A stretch of 64,000 nt of DNA from Dugong dugon (GCA_030035585.1 CM057472.1:86673601-86737600); one strand, 5' to 3'; counted from the first letter of the stretch, positions 44,552-56,245 are shown. Numbers and translations are program-made. Notes: generated from the sequence alone by a model not told the origin.

Positions 44552-45257
44552 TTACATTTCTCTCAAAAGAAATTAAAACGTATATCAAGCAACAAACAAA
44601 CCTAGGAAAATCTCTTAACCCATTTTCTTGAAATACTTAAACTGAACGTACTGTGTTACTGTGATCAATTTGTTTCTCATCAAGAATTGCTAAATGGCTT
44701 AAAATATGCATGGAAAAAATGCATTCTCCTGTTACTAGCGATATCTTGGAACATGAACTTGATAACTTGAGTACCTAGACTGTTTTCATATCTATAATAC
44801 TTGTTATGCAGTTGATGGGAAGACTGTGGAACTCAATCAAATACTAATTATTTGCTTATTATTTAAGTGTAGAGGGGCTGGAGAAGTTTTAAATGCTATC
44901 CTTCCTTAAAACTAGTGCATTATCTGGTTTCAGATAGCCCCAAGGGAAAATAAGTTTGTGTGAATTTCGGGAAGTTTTGTCATCTCAGAACCTGATATTA
45001 TGTATTGTGTTCAGCCAGACTGCCATATTCCAAAAGAATTTTGAGAAATGTCAACAACAATTGAAGGGGAAAAAAAAGGTACTGGGAAAAATAAATACTG
45101 AAAACACAGGTTTAAACAAAATTAAACAGGTTTTTTGACTGCAGGACTTCTCAGGGCCTTTGTTTTGACAATGCAAATTACGAATCTCTGAGAAAGGAAA
45201 TACAGTTTTCACTGTTTCCCACACTCAGTGGACATGAAACCCTTTTTTGTAATTTAC

Positions 45258-45660
45258 ATTTTTTTTTAATATATTTTATTGTACTTCAGGTGAAAGCTTA
45301 CAGAGCAAATAGTTTCTCATGAAATAGTAGTACACATGTTGTTCTATGACATTAGTTAACAACCCCACAACGTATTAAGCTTCTAAATTCTCAACCTTTT
45401 TTTTTTTTTTTTGATGAAAATTACAGATGGCCAAAGATACACCGTTTGAAAAATTTCTACATTCACAGTTCAGTGACATTGACTACGCTCTTCCAACTGT
45501 GCTGTTATTCTCACTTAAGATGAAGGCTTACAGAACAAAATAGTTTTTCATTTAACAGTTACTACACAAGTTGCCCTATGACAATGGTTAACAATCTCCC
45601 AGCACATCAAGAATATCCTTACTCCACCTTGTGTTCCCTATCACCAGGGGGCTTCCTTGT
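45258..45660 (-). mobile_element. Afrotherian LINE 3' end pieces, minus strand
   Basis: Two related 3' ends in tandem: a T run and ATTGTACTTCAGGTGAAAGC with TTACAGAGCAAATAGTTTCT, and again after 45395 a T run and AAATTTCTACATTCACAGTT, then AAGATGAAGGCTTACAGAAC. They resemble the 3' sequence of the 7 kb LINE piece. CACCAGGGGGC (45642-45652) lies inside. Confidence 0.6.
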
Positions 45661-46699
45661 CCTGTAATTTACATTTTTGCTGAGAATAGCTAGAATTAAA
45701 ACCAGTGTTCAGTTGAAAAACTTCAGACAAGATAATTGTAAAGTCCCTTCCAAGTCTAATATTGTGAGCCTTGATGTCTCTAGAATTTGAAGGAGGCTTT
45801 TGGATTGACTTTACTCAAGAATCTTTTAACTACATTTTCTTTTTGATTGTGCATAGTTTTTTTGGATGGGTTAGTTTCAATAGGGAAATTACTGCTTCCT
45901 GGTAAAATGCATAACACAGATGTTAAAACAACTGCAGTTTTAAAGACACTAGTCTTGTTAAAATGCTTCCAGTTTGTATTACCTAAGTACTTAAACGGAT
46001 ATCCATACAGCATGGGTAAACAATGCTTCTGATAACGGTCTGCTTTACTTTAGGAAGAGCCCATCTCAGCATGGGATGAGAAAATTGCTAGAAACTTTCA
46101 TCTTATTTGCCTTGAAATCTGGAGCAGGTTATTTCTCCATTGTACATTCAGCCTAGAACTCAGAATTTGGCTATAAATGGTTTTTTTCCAGACTCTGAAA
46201 ATGTAGGTGAAAGAATTGCTTCCTGGTAAGGAGAGTTATTTGTACTTTGTTTAGAAATCATTGGCTCAGCTAAGGATTTTGTGGGCTCTCTCAGTGCCAG
46301 GTGGAGGATTTTGTCCTATTTATGTGCTGTCTGTTCAGTAGGAAGTAGCTGCCATTGGTCCATCTGGAGTAGACCGTTTGCCTGGGGCTTTTTATTTGGT
46401 CATGAGGATGTAGTTTGCTGAGCATGTATACTCTCCCTTATTTCCCCAAGTGACCCATAAGGGGGGTTTACAAATGCCTTGGCCAAACTTGTTATGGGTG
46501 AGGTTCCCAGTTCTAAACTAACTGATCCATGTGGCACTTGAACATGCAACACCAGATATTCAAGTGTAAATAATTCTCATCCAGAGTTAGCACTGTGAGA
46601 TAAATGTCAGAAGACCAAGTCCTAATTCAGGGTCCTGGGGAAGAAAACATGGTGGATTAGAGCACTGACTGCAGTGTTTGACACTTAAAACCTTGATAA

Positions 46700-46832
46700 T
46701 TGTGAGAGGCTGGTGGTTCAAGTTCACCCAGAGGCACTTCAAAAAAACAGCCTGTGGATCTACTTCCAAAAAATCAGCCATTGGAAACCCTGCGGAGAAC
46801 AGTTATACTCTGACACAACTGGTTTTTTTAAG
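46700..46832 (+). repeat. AfroSINE, head lost
   Basis: AGGCTGGTGGTTCAAGTTCA onward, body ACTTCCAAAAAATCAGCCAT, tail cut short at ACACAACTGGTTTTTT. Confidence 0.8.
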
Positions 46833-46994
46833 CCTCATCCTAATAAGTAAAATGGAACACTAGATACTACTGCTGTGAGGATCCAGTGAGAATGTATATA
46901 AAGGAGTTACGTTAGAGCTTGGCATATAATGTTCGATAAACATTATTTATCATCATCATAAATACATCTTGTCAATATCGGCATCACTTATTAG

Positions 46995-47328
46995 ATCTGG
47001 GAACTTTGAAAAATTATTCAATCTTTCTGACCTTCCACATCTTCACCTGTAAAATGCCTGTCCAATAGGGTTTTTGTAGGCAAATATTGAGATAATGCAG
47101 GTGAAAGTGCGGTGCAAATTAAAGTTCCATTGTCATCGAGTGGATTCCAACTCATAGTGACTCTATAGGACAGAGTAGAACTGCCCCATAGAGTTCCTAA
47201 GGCTGTGATCTTTACAGAAGCAGACTCCCACATCTTTCTCCTGTGGTGGGTTTGAACCACCACCATTTCCGTTAGCAGTTGAGCGCTTAACCACTGTGCC
47301 ACCAGGGTTCTTCAAATTAAAGTAGCAC
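46995..47328 (+). repeat. MIR SINE, host of the SINE cluster
   Basis: TGGGAACTTTGAAAAATTAT, CATCTTCACCTGTAAAATGC, TATTGAGATAATGCAGGTGA and GTGCAAATTAAAG: a plus-strand MIR whose end was hit by three AfroSINEs. Confidence 0.65.
47126..47312 (-). repeat. AfroSINE, 11-bp target duplication (cluster member 1)
   Basis: CAAATTAAAGT flanks it at 47115-47125 and 47313-47323. Minus-strand copy from TCCATTGTCATCGAGTGGAT to CACCAGGGTTCTT. Confidence 0.95.
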
Positions 47329-47345
47329 TATACAAAATTAAAGAA

Positions 47346-47551
47346 ACACTGGTGTACGGTGGTTAAGTGCTTGGCTGCTAATCAAAAGGTCAGTGGTTCG
47401 AACCCACCAGCAGCTCTGCAGGAGAAAGATGTGGCAGTCTGTTTCCATAAAGATTTACAGCCTTGGAAACCTTATAGGGCAGTTCTACTCTGTCCTACAG
47501 TGTCACTATGAGACAGAATTGACTTGATGGCAGTGGGTTTGGTTTTGGGTT
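47346..47551 (+). repeat. AfroSINE, 17-bp target duplication (cluster member 2)
   Basis: TATACAAAATTAAAGAA at 47329-47345 and TATACAAAGTTAAGGAA at 47552-47568 flank it (two mismatches). Head CACTGGTGTACGGTGGTTAA, tail ATTGACTTGATGGCAGTGGG. Confidence 0.95.
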
Positions 47552-47568
47552 TATACAAAGTTAAGGAA

Positions 47569-47783
47569 CCCTGGTGGTGCAGTGGCTAAGGTGCTCGGCT
47601 GCTAACCAAAAGGTCGGCAATTCTAACCCACCAGGCGATCTGCAAGAGAAAATCTGCTTCTGAAAAGATTTACGTCCTTGGAAACTCTACGGGGCAGTTC
47701 TGCTTTGTCCTACAGGATTGCTATGAGTTGGAATTGACTGGATGGCAGTGGCATTGTGGTGGGTTTTTTTTTTTTTTTTTTGG
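47569..47783 (+). repeat. AfroSINE, 17-bp perfect target duplication (cluster member 3)
   Basis: TATACAAAGTTAAGGAA at 47552-47568 and 47784-47800. It landed in the right-hand target duplication of member 2. Head CCCTGGTGGTGCAGTGGCTA, T run near the end. Confidence 0.95.
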
Positions 47784-48414
47784 TATACAAAGTTAAGGAA
47801 TTACCAGTCCATGAGAATGTAACAAACAGGTCTTTAATACATGTTTCTGCTCTTTTTGTGTACACAAACAGCTGTGGGACTTCCTTATATTATTTGATGT
47901 AACTAGATGAGCCATGAAAAAAAAAAATCGGCTAAGCGTTATTTTAAAAATGAAAAATGCTGATTTGCTTCTCCAAATCTTAGAAGCATATAATTCCAGA
48001 GCTCAAGGGGAATGTGAAAGCCCTATAGTCCATCCCACTGTAATTTTATGGATGACAAAGCATATGCTGAGAGGGCATAAGCGACATGTTTGTATCTGCA
48101 CTGATAATCCCTGGCAGAGTCACAGGTCTTGGACCCAGACCCTGTGACTCCCAACGCCATTTTCTTTCCCCTCCCACACAGTGGTCTCTAAGTCTTGGTC
48201 ATCTTCACTGTTTGACAAGCGCTTGTTATAGCTCATCCACAGGCTGTTGAGACCATTATTGACAATGCCGTGTAAGAAAGGTTCTGGAAGTATCAGAATG
48301 TGGCCATTCTAAACAAAGTTGTCTTTTAAGTTACTTGATTGCCCTGAAATCTGATCCAACCCCAGCTTTTTAACTTCTCAGAGTTTTTCGGAGGTACAGG
48401 GTTTTATAATACTT

Positions 48415-48619
48415 CGTGGTGTTCCCGGGTGGTGCAAAGGGTTAACGTGCTTGGCTGTTAACCAAAACGTTGGAGGTTCGAGTCCACCCAGAGGTGCCTG
48501 GAAAGAAAGACCTGGCAATCTACTTCTGAAAAATTAACCATTGAAAACCCTATGGAGCACAGTTCTGCTGTGACACATATGGAGTTGCTATGAGTTGGAG
48601 TCGACTTGATGGCAACTGG
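48415..48619 (+). repeat. AfroSINE with 13-bp target duplication
   Basis: TTTTATAATACTT at 48402-48414 and 48620-48632. Head TTCCCGGGTGGTGCAAAGGG, tail TTGGAGTCGACTTGATGGCA. Confidence 0.95.
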
Positions 48620-50089
48620 TTTTATAATACTTTGTACCAGTCATAGACTTGTCCTGTCTACTGACTGCTTTGTCTTGGCTGAAGTACTGTGGTGACACTA
48701 GATGATTTAAAAAAAGCCTTACATGCTTTTTTTTTTTCTTTTCCTGGCCCACATTGATGCTTTATAACATAGTGGATACGTATTTACTTATATGCAAAAG
48801 GCTGTGCTGAGAGGAAATTCACTTGGGACTGCTTTTTAAACTGTTACTTAATGCTTTTCCCACCTTCTTTCTTCTTTTAAGAATAGTTATTTGGGATTTT
48901 TTTTTTTTTTTTTTTTTACAAAAAGATGAATTCATTCTTTCTCAGGAAATAATTTATCTTTAAGCAAATATTATTCCTGTTTTTAGTTTTAAAACTATTT
49001 TCCTCCTTTAGGTTTCTGCCATGTGTCTGATGCGTTATGTCTAGTGCCCTTCCATGAGGCAACTTTGGAGGATGCTGATCAGTGCATGAAATCAGTTCTT
49101 AAATTGTTACAAAATTGCCTCTCTTCAGACTGTTTTGATCACAAGGGCTCTCAAGTGTCAAAGTCATTTGGAGAACTAGAAAGATAAAATGCAAGCGCAC
49201 GAAGCTTTTTTTTCAGGATAGAATAAATAAATGTGTTTTCTACTATGTGCTCAGCCTTTGATAGTGATTTGTTAAAAGGGAAAAAGAAAGGCAGTCATAT
49301 TAAATATTTACAAGAGTGATTTACTTGTATTATCTTGTGCTCCGTGTCTCTGTTAAATAGTGAAATCAGCTACTATAGAAATAAATGCCATTAAACCAGT
49401 GGTAGTGTGAAGGTCACTGCCTCGACAAGGTCAAAGTAATTTGTGGAAAATAATGCTTTTGTCAACTTTCCAGATACCTCTCTGTTTTTAGTCACCTTCC
49501 CTCTAAAAATTATAGGAAAAATAATACATTTGAGGAGTCACAGTCTCACTTTCCCTTGCGCATTCTTTTTGTCCTTTCTGGCCAACCCAGTAGCTGGAAG
49601 CCTTTTAGGCACTTACTGTTTCATCCATTTAGTGGAGAAACACAGGTCTGTTCTCCCTGGAGATGAGCAGCTGCGTTTCCACTCACTCGCTCTTCTGCTG
49701 GCCCTTGCTTGGTTGGCAGTTTGTTTTAGAGGTTGAGGACCAGAGCCTCTTCTTTCTCAGAAATGATTTATCTTATCTGAAATGGTCCTTAAATTTCTCT
49801 ACCAATTGCTCCTCTACTCAAAGGAAAAAAATAATTTAGTTTGCATATTACTTTAAAGAAATCTCTGAATGAGTGTATGACATTATTTGCATTTTCAAAG
49901 GCAATAAAACAAAAACTCAAAGTTATAAAACTAGTTAATAGAACTAGTGGCAGAACCAAGATAAACTTGAGTTTTGTCTGACCCCAAAAGCCTAAGATTC
50001 TACATACCATACCATCACTTCAATTAATTTTACTGAACCTCAGTTTTCTATTCTGCAAAATGGGGATAATATAAAACATTATAATGTAT

Positions 50090-50196
50090 TATATTGCATT
50101 ATAATATGTATTGTAATTATATATATACATTATACTTAATTATAACATAATTATACATACGCAAGTTAATACATTATAATAATTTTATAATATATT
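50090..50196. repeat. AT-rich simple sequence
   Basis: TATTATATTGCATTATAAT-type low-complexity sequence bordering the solo LTR. Confidence 0.7.
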
Positions 50197-50776
50197 TGCC
50201 ATAGGGTAACTATCCATACCCTGCTTAATGCAAAATTGAGAGATTTATTGAAAGAGACAGCTCAGCCGGAAATAGATGGAACTCCATGCGGTAGAATCCA
50301 GTAATTCAAAATGGCAACGCAACAGTAACGTTTTATAGGAGGGGAAACAATGGATATGAAATAAGTTACTTGATTGGTATTGACAAACTTGGATCACGCT
50401 TAGATATTACTTGATTGGTAGATCATTTGAAGGCAGGGCTTCCAGGGGCGGGAACTCGTGAAGCATGGATTTGTGTAGCGGAATTTGTAAGGAGGACTTC
50501 CTGTGCCAAGCTCTGTAAAGGCGATTGGCTTAAAAGGGTGTATGTCTCTTTCTTAGAGTGGTTACAGTGTGGCAATTACACGGGTATGTGACAGGAAGGG
50601 TTGCTGTGTAGTTACATCATCATTGCCGGACATTCCTCTCTTAGAAACAGTACAGAGAATGGCTGGCGCTGGGGTGAAAATGGAACCAGCAAACAGGGAA
50701 TTACACCCAATCCTCAAAATGGCCATTTCAGATCTTATTAGGCACCTCATTTTTTTTTTTTAAATTCCCTTACACA
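50197..50776 (-). mobile_element. Solo LTR, class I-like, antisense to NRXN3
   Basis: On the minus strand it starts near TGTGTAAGGGAATTT and ends GTTACCCTATGGCA. It has a TATAAAA box (50331-50337), an AATAAA signal 80-90 nt downstream (50244-50249), and several CCAAT-type sites in U3, two within a repeated word (50366-50379, 50407-50420). TG/CA ends are inferred; I could not confirm a clean target duplication. No viral coding sequence flanks it. Confidence 0.7.
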
Positions 50777-50942
50777 CATTATGATAGTGTATTATTGATA
50801 ATGCATATAAATAACATATATAAATATTTTACTTTTGGTAAAATTGAGCAGTAAATAAGCTAACGTGTTAAATGAATAACAGGGTTCTGGCTCTTAATAT
50901 AATTTTAATAAATACTACATTCTCTCCTCTCTTGACAGTAAC

Positions 50943-51128
50943 CCAAGACCAAACCTACTGCTCTTGAGTCTATTCTGACTCATAGCGACCCCATAAGGTT
51001 TCCAAGGCTGTAAATCTCTACAGAAGCAGACTGCCACATCTTTCTCCTGGGGAGCCACTGGTGGTTTTGAATTGCTGACCTTTCGGTTAGCAGTTGATCG
51101 CTTTAACCACTGTGCTACCAGGGCTCCT
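50943..51128 (-). repeat. AfroSINE with 13-bp target duplication
   Basis: TCTTGACAGTAAC at 50930-50942 and 51129-51141. From CCAAGACCAAACCTACTGCT to CTACCAGGGCTCCT. Confidence 0.95.
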
Positions 51129-51508
51129 TCTTGACAGTAACAATGAAATATAATTGAATTTAACAAGCACTGAACACAAGGGATATACAAAATAAACAAG
51201 AATCAGTCTTTTTTCTTTAGCAGCATATGATATAGTTGGAGGAAAACCCCAACAACAAATTTTAAAAGCTACACATATATATATTTTTCTTATCTTGGGC
51301 TTTGTACCAAATTCTACTTAAAATGTGAGAGCCTTTTCCTAAGGACAAGTAGTTTCCTATGATGCTGAGATGTCATTATACTGACATTGCAGTGGAGCTC
51401 CTTGTGCCTTGTTTTCATATGAGCCTTACTTCCTTCTAAGGTCCAGAAGAGTGGGCTGGTAACAGGGAAAAACAAGGAGGCACAGGAAAATAGTAGTATG
51501 TATTAGTC

Positions 51509-51680
51509 AAAACAAAAACAAAAATAAATCCATTGCCGTCAAGTTGATTCTGACTCATAGCAACCCTACAGGACAGGGTGGAACTGCCCCATAGGGTTTC
51601 TAAGGAGCAGCTGGTGGATTCGAACTGCTGACCTTTTGGTTAGCAGCTGTAGCTCTTAACCATTGTGCCACCAGGGCTCC
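51509..51680 (-). repeat. AfroSINE
   Basis: AAATCCATTGCCGTCAAGTT tail, GTTAGCAGCTGTAGCTCTTA, head CACCAGGGCTCC. Confidence 0.9.
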
Positions 51681-52237
51681 ATGAATTAGTGAGGGTAGGC
51701 TAATTACGAACAGTCCCCAAATCACAGTGGCTTAACACCACCCAAATTTTCTTTCTTATTCCAGTGCAGAATGGTGGGTGAGTAGACGGGGAGAGCTCTG
51801 CTCCATACAGTCATTCAAGCACTCAGGCTTCTGCCATCCTGTCGCCTTGGTCTCCTCTGCATTCAGCTGGCAAATGAGAAGAGTGAGAGGGAGACCTTGG
51901 AGGATGTGTTTTAAAGGGTTGGGCCTACAAGTAGTGTGTGTCACTTCCAGTTGGCCAGACTGCAATCACGTGATCCCATCTAACGAGAAAGGAGGTTGGG
52001 AGATGTAGTTTAGCTGTGTGCCCAGGAGGAAAGGATAGGGGTTTGGTGGGTGAGTTGTGTTCTGGCCTTGCATCATCTTGTCATGTCTGTTTGACTTCTT
52101 CAGCTCACCTTCCTTTAAATAGAGGGGAAAAAAAAGCCTCCATAGTTCCCATGAGGTAACGGATCACTGCCCGTTCCTTTTTTACAATATACGTGTACAT
52201 GTGTTTCATTTTAAATAGAATCTTTCAGAGTTACATT

Positions 52238-52362
52238 AATATTTCTCAAATTCATAAGAATCACCCTGGGAACTTGTGAACCTACAGACTTTAAGTTCCT
52301 GAGTCAGAACCATGGAACCAGCAGGTCCAGTTTATTCTTGTGATCAGGCACATTTGAGACAC
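52238..52362 (+). repeat. MER5-like fragment
   Basis: TTTCTCAAATTCATAAGAAT with CACCCTGGGAACTTGTGAAC resembles the MER5 family; the right part is decayed. Confidence 0.45.
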
Positions 52363-52870
52363 TCTGTGCATGTTAATAGCAAATTCTAAGAAATAAAACA
52401 AATGGAAAAGGAAGTGTATAATATTCTACTAAAAGTATTTTGTCATATTTCATATAGTTTCAAATTAATTTCACATTTATTTTAGCTTATAAACCTGTTT
52501 GCTATACCTGGATTTTTGTTGTAATTTTTGCTTTAAGGGATTTAATCTCTGTCCTGCATCCATTAACCAAATTTAAGAAATGCAGTCGGGATCTTAGTTG
52601 ATGGAGTGGGGTCCAATGCTTGAGTCAGAAGGATTTTGTTTTATTCTAATCACTGGATAAGAACATCTCAGCATTTTCCCCCTTTTGATTACCTAACAAG
52701 GGGCAACTTTGATTAAGAGAATTTTCTTGCTGCATTGAGACAATAAATAGGAGTCTATGTTTGACAGGACTGCTTGTATTTGTGACTGACTTGTGAGTAG
52801 TTAAGTTTAACTGATGGCAACCCACTTTAGTTCTTAGTTTGTATTATCTTACTCTGTTGTATGCATGTAC

Positions 52871-53213
52871 GTTGTTGTTTTTAGCTGCCATGGAGTCCCC
52901 GACTCATGGCGACCCCATGCACAAGGGAGCAAAATGCTGCCCAGTCCAGCACCATCCCCATGATTGCTTGTGGTTGGGACCATTGTGATTCATAGGGTTG
53001 TCATTGGCTGTTTTTTGGAACTAAACTGCCAGGCCTTTCTTTCTAGTCTGTTTTAGTCTGGAAGCTCCTCTGAAAACCCGTTCAGCATCGTAGCAACATT
53101 CAAGCTTCCACTGACAGATGGCTGGTGGCTGTGTATGAGATGTAGTGGCTGGGAATCCAACCGGGTTTCCTGCATGGAAGGCAAAAATTCTACCACTGAA
53201 CCGCCACGGCCTC
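52871..53213 (-). repeat. tRNA-Gly-type SINE with RTE tail, full length
   Basis: Read on the minus strand, 53211-53147 is tRNA-Gly-like: GTGGCGGTTCAGTGGTAGAA (A box side), a GCC-rich anticodon arm, then GGTTGGATTCCCAGCC (B box). A unique body (GCCTGGCAGTTTAGTTCC) and an RTE-like tail (GTCGCCATGAGTCGGGGACT, CAGCTAAAAACAAC) follow. Distinct from the two common AfroSINE heads; 14838-15062 is a second, truncated copy. Confidence 0.8.
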
Positions 53214-53227
53214 ATATTGTATGTATA

Positions 53228-53390
53228 AAAAAAAAAACCAAACCCGTTGCCATCCAGTCAATTCCGAGTCATAGACACCCTATAGGACAGAGTAGAACTG
53301 CACCACGGGGTTTCTAAGGAGAGCCTGGTGGATTTGAACTGCTGATCTTTTGGTTGGCAGCCAAACTCTTAACCACTATGTCACCAGGGT
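53228..53390 (-). repeat. AfroSINE
   Basis: A run then CCAAACCCGTTGCCATCCAG, to ATGTCACCAGGGTG; it sits just after the tRNA-Gly SINE. Confidence 0.85.
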
Positions 53391-54321
53391 GTACATATAG
53401 GGGCCATTAAAACCATGGTATTTTGAAATGCACCCCCTTCCTGTAAAGCTGTGCCTTTATACCTCATAGAAAGGTTGGGCGCATTTTACTTCTGGAACGG
53501 ATGTCAGAGTGTGGTTAATTCCGGCCTTGTGATTTTTCCTTTCTCCTCTTTTATCTGCCTCTTTTTTTTGTCTGTGTGCAAGCCTATGATTAGTATTGTG
53601 TTTTTTTTTTTTCCCAAATGCCAGCAATTATCTCACAGGTGGAGGGATTAGGAAAGACCTGAGAGAATTGCACTAGGATTAGAATAAAGGCTTTCCTCTA
53701 CCCCTCCCCCATTTAAATGTAGGGACACAGCTTGTGGGGGGGCGGGGAACAGAACTGGGGAGGGGGAGCAAGCTGCTTCTGATCTTTAAATCCCTAGATG
53801 GAGAGTAGGAAGAGACTCCTGATGAAAGAAAGAGGGATTTAAAACCTAAAATGGTTTGGAATTATTGTCACAGGGATCTGGGGATTTGGGAAGGCAGGGG
53901 CAGCTACCTCACTGTGCCTCTACAGCTTGTTTAACCAGCCTCTTCATCTGAGGTTTTGTTTTGTTTTTTTTAATTTTTTGTCTGACAATTTATGTTGCGG
54001 GGGAAAGGGAGCTGGGAGGGTCTAATACATGCTCAGGCCCAGAGAATTTTGGTGAGACATTATCTTTCTTCCCGGAACAGAATGATTTATTTACCTGCTA
54101 CGTCAGAGAGGATGCTTTCATCTGCAAATAACAGAACTCTCCACTCAACTGCCTTAAACAACAAAGCAATTTATGGGCTCAGTTCCTGAAAAGTCCAGTA
54201 AGTCAAAGGCTATGACCAAGACTTAGTGTCTCTCTTCCCCCATTTTTTTGGCTTCACTTTCTTGGTGCTGGCTTCATTCCTGGCAGGCTACCTCTCTTGT
54301 AGTCCTAAAATGGCGATGGCC

Positions 54322-54522
54322 ATTCCCAGGGTGATGCAGACAGCTAATGCGCATGGCTGCTGACTGAAAGGTTGGAGGTTTGAGTCCACCCAGAGGCCTC
54401 AGAAGAAAGGCCTGGAGATCTACTTCTGAAGAATCATCCATTGAAAACCCTATAGAGCACAGTTCTACTCTGACACACATGGGGTCACCATGAGTTGAAA
54501 TCAACTCACTGGCAGCTAAGGG
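54322..54522 (+). repeat. AfroSINE
   Basis: CCCAGGGTGATGCAGACAGC head, GAAAGGTTGGAGGTTTGAGT, tail GTTGAAATCAACTCACTGGC. Confidence 0.85.
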
Positions 54523-54589
54523 AAAAAATGGAAAGGTAGAGAAGAGTTTCTCTCTTCCCCAGCTGTTCAACCCCAGGGTTTAGTCTAAT

Positions 54590-54796
54590 TACCAGGTTGC
54601 CATCACATTGATTCTGACTCATGGTGACCCCGTGTCTGTGTCAGAGTAGAACTGTGCTCCGTAGAGTTTTCAATGGCTGATTTTTCAGAAGCAGATTGCC
54701 AGGCCTTTTTCCCGAGGCACCTCTGGGTGGACTGGAACCTCCAACCTTTTGTTTACTAGCAGAGTGCATTAATGTTTGCACCACCCAGGGACTATC
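54590..54796 (-). repeat. AfroSINE with 8-bp target duplication
   Basis: AGTCTAAT at 54582-54589 and 54797-54804. Same subfamily as the inverted copy at 54322-54522. Confidence 0.9.
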
Positions 54797-55710
54797 AGTC
54801 TAATCGGACCAGTTGAAGTCACCTATCCATATCTGAACCAATTACTGTAACTAGGGGGATGAATTTTGCTGATTATCTTAGGCCTAAGTCGCATACTCCC
54901 AATTCCAGAATTAAGAGCAGAGTTGGCTTTTCCTGCAACATCGGGGATTTAGGGATGAGGTAGGAGAGATGGATATTTGCCCCCAAATTTGGGGGATAGG
55001 GAAATGGATATTAAGTAGCCAAAACTAGCAATGCTAACTATACCCAAAGAGGAGAATTTCAGTCTGACACTAAACTCAGCTAAGTCCTTAATAAAAAATC
55101 AGGAAACTTTGGGTGTGCTTCTTCCATCCTCACCATCTGGCTGTGAAGTGGTCCTCTTTCATGAACAGGGGATGTTGATAAGGGAGCTTGAGTACCAGCA
55201 GAGGCTCCATTTGGAAGCAGAGATGTGGGAGGGGAAGGCCGCTGGGATCCCAACATCTGTGTTATCAGGGAGTCAGCATCTTGGGAAAGGAGTTCGCTGC
55301 TGTGAAAAGAGGCAAAGAAAAAGTCTGCTGGAGTGATGTGAATGCCAGCCCCAACTTTCTCCAGGTGAAAATGCTCTGATGGAGTCTCTCTTCTGCCTTG
55401 ATCTCGGCCTCTGCTAGGTCACCTGACACTGCTTGCTATTGATGGATAGTTGAGGGAGGCAGCCCTCTAGTCTCAAGTGTGTTTTTAACAGAGTGGCTCT
55501 CGGTAAATATCTCTTTCTCAAATACCTCGCCTCGTTCACGGAGTCTTGTCTTTTTAGCTGCTGCTTAATCAGCTGCTGCCGCTGAGCACACTGACCTGAT
55601 AATTCTCAGCCAGATGTTTCATCTAAGGTGCCTCCATGGTGGTCTCGTGCTGGGATTAGCGCCACCTTGACCTGTGGCCACTGCTCCCATGGCCCGCCTC
55701 ACCCTAGGGG

Positions 55711-55855
55711 TAATTAACCAGTAAGCCCAGTGTGCACCTGTTTACAGTAAGCAAGTTTCACAGGGGCTTAAATGTGTTTCCTTACTAATTTGTGGTGCAC
55801 AATTTCACCTGGGTTTCACCATATTAATAAGCGTACCTTGCTTATTGGGTAATCT
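55711..55855 (+). repeat. Palindromic repeat, copy 2
   Basis: TTAACCAGTAAG, then TACAGTAAGCAAG (55744-55755), GGGGCTTAA and an inverted CTTGCTTATTG (55838-55848). It aligns in order with the reverse complement of 20310-20435. Confidence 0.65.
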
Positions 55856-56079
55856 GTTCCCGCCTCACCCCCCAGTGTAGCAGGGATCTGTGGCCAAAAG
55901 GGCAGCCAGTGTCTTAGGCAGACCACAGTGATTCTTAAGGTGCAGTTACTGGAAAGATGTGGTTATAATGGCCTTCAAACCAAGCCTCATGAGGGCCAAG
56001 TCCGTTCCTTGGTGGGCTGCTGCACATTGAAGGTCAAGGTCAAGGTTGTGTTTGACCCTTCCCAAACTGCTCTCTAGGC

Positions 56080-56245
56080 CAGTGCTTCTCATAATTTAAT
56101 GTGTGTGTTAATCATCTGCGCATCTTGTTGAAGTGCAGGTTCTGAAGGCGGTGGCGGGGCCTGAGATTCTGCATTTCTAACAAGCTCCCAGGTGATGCAA
56201 GGATGCTGCTGGTGTGTAGACCACACTTTTAAGGAGTAAGTCTTT
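56080..56245 (+). repeat. MER5A hAT MITE
   Basis: CAGTGCTTCTCATAATTTAA end, TGCATTTCTAACAAGCTCCC, AGACCACACTTTTAAGGAGT. Confidence 0.8.

Noticed and set aside
53147-53211. A functional tRNA-Gly gene
   Set aside because: The A- and B-box regions are recognisable, but the anticodon arm is degraded and the unit is fused to a SINE body and RTE tail.
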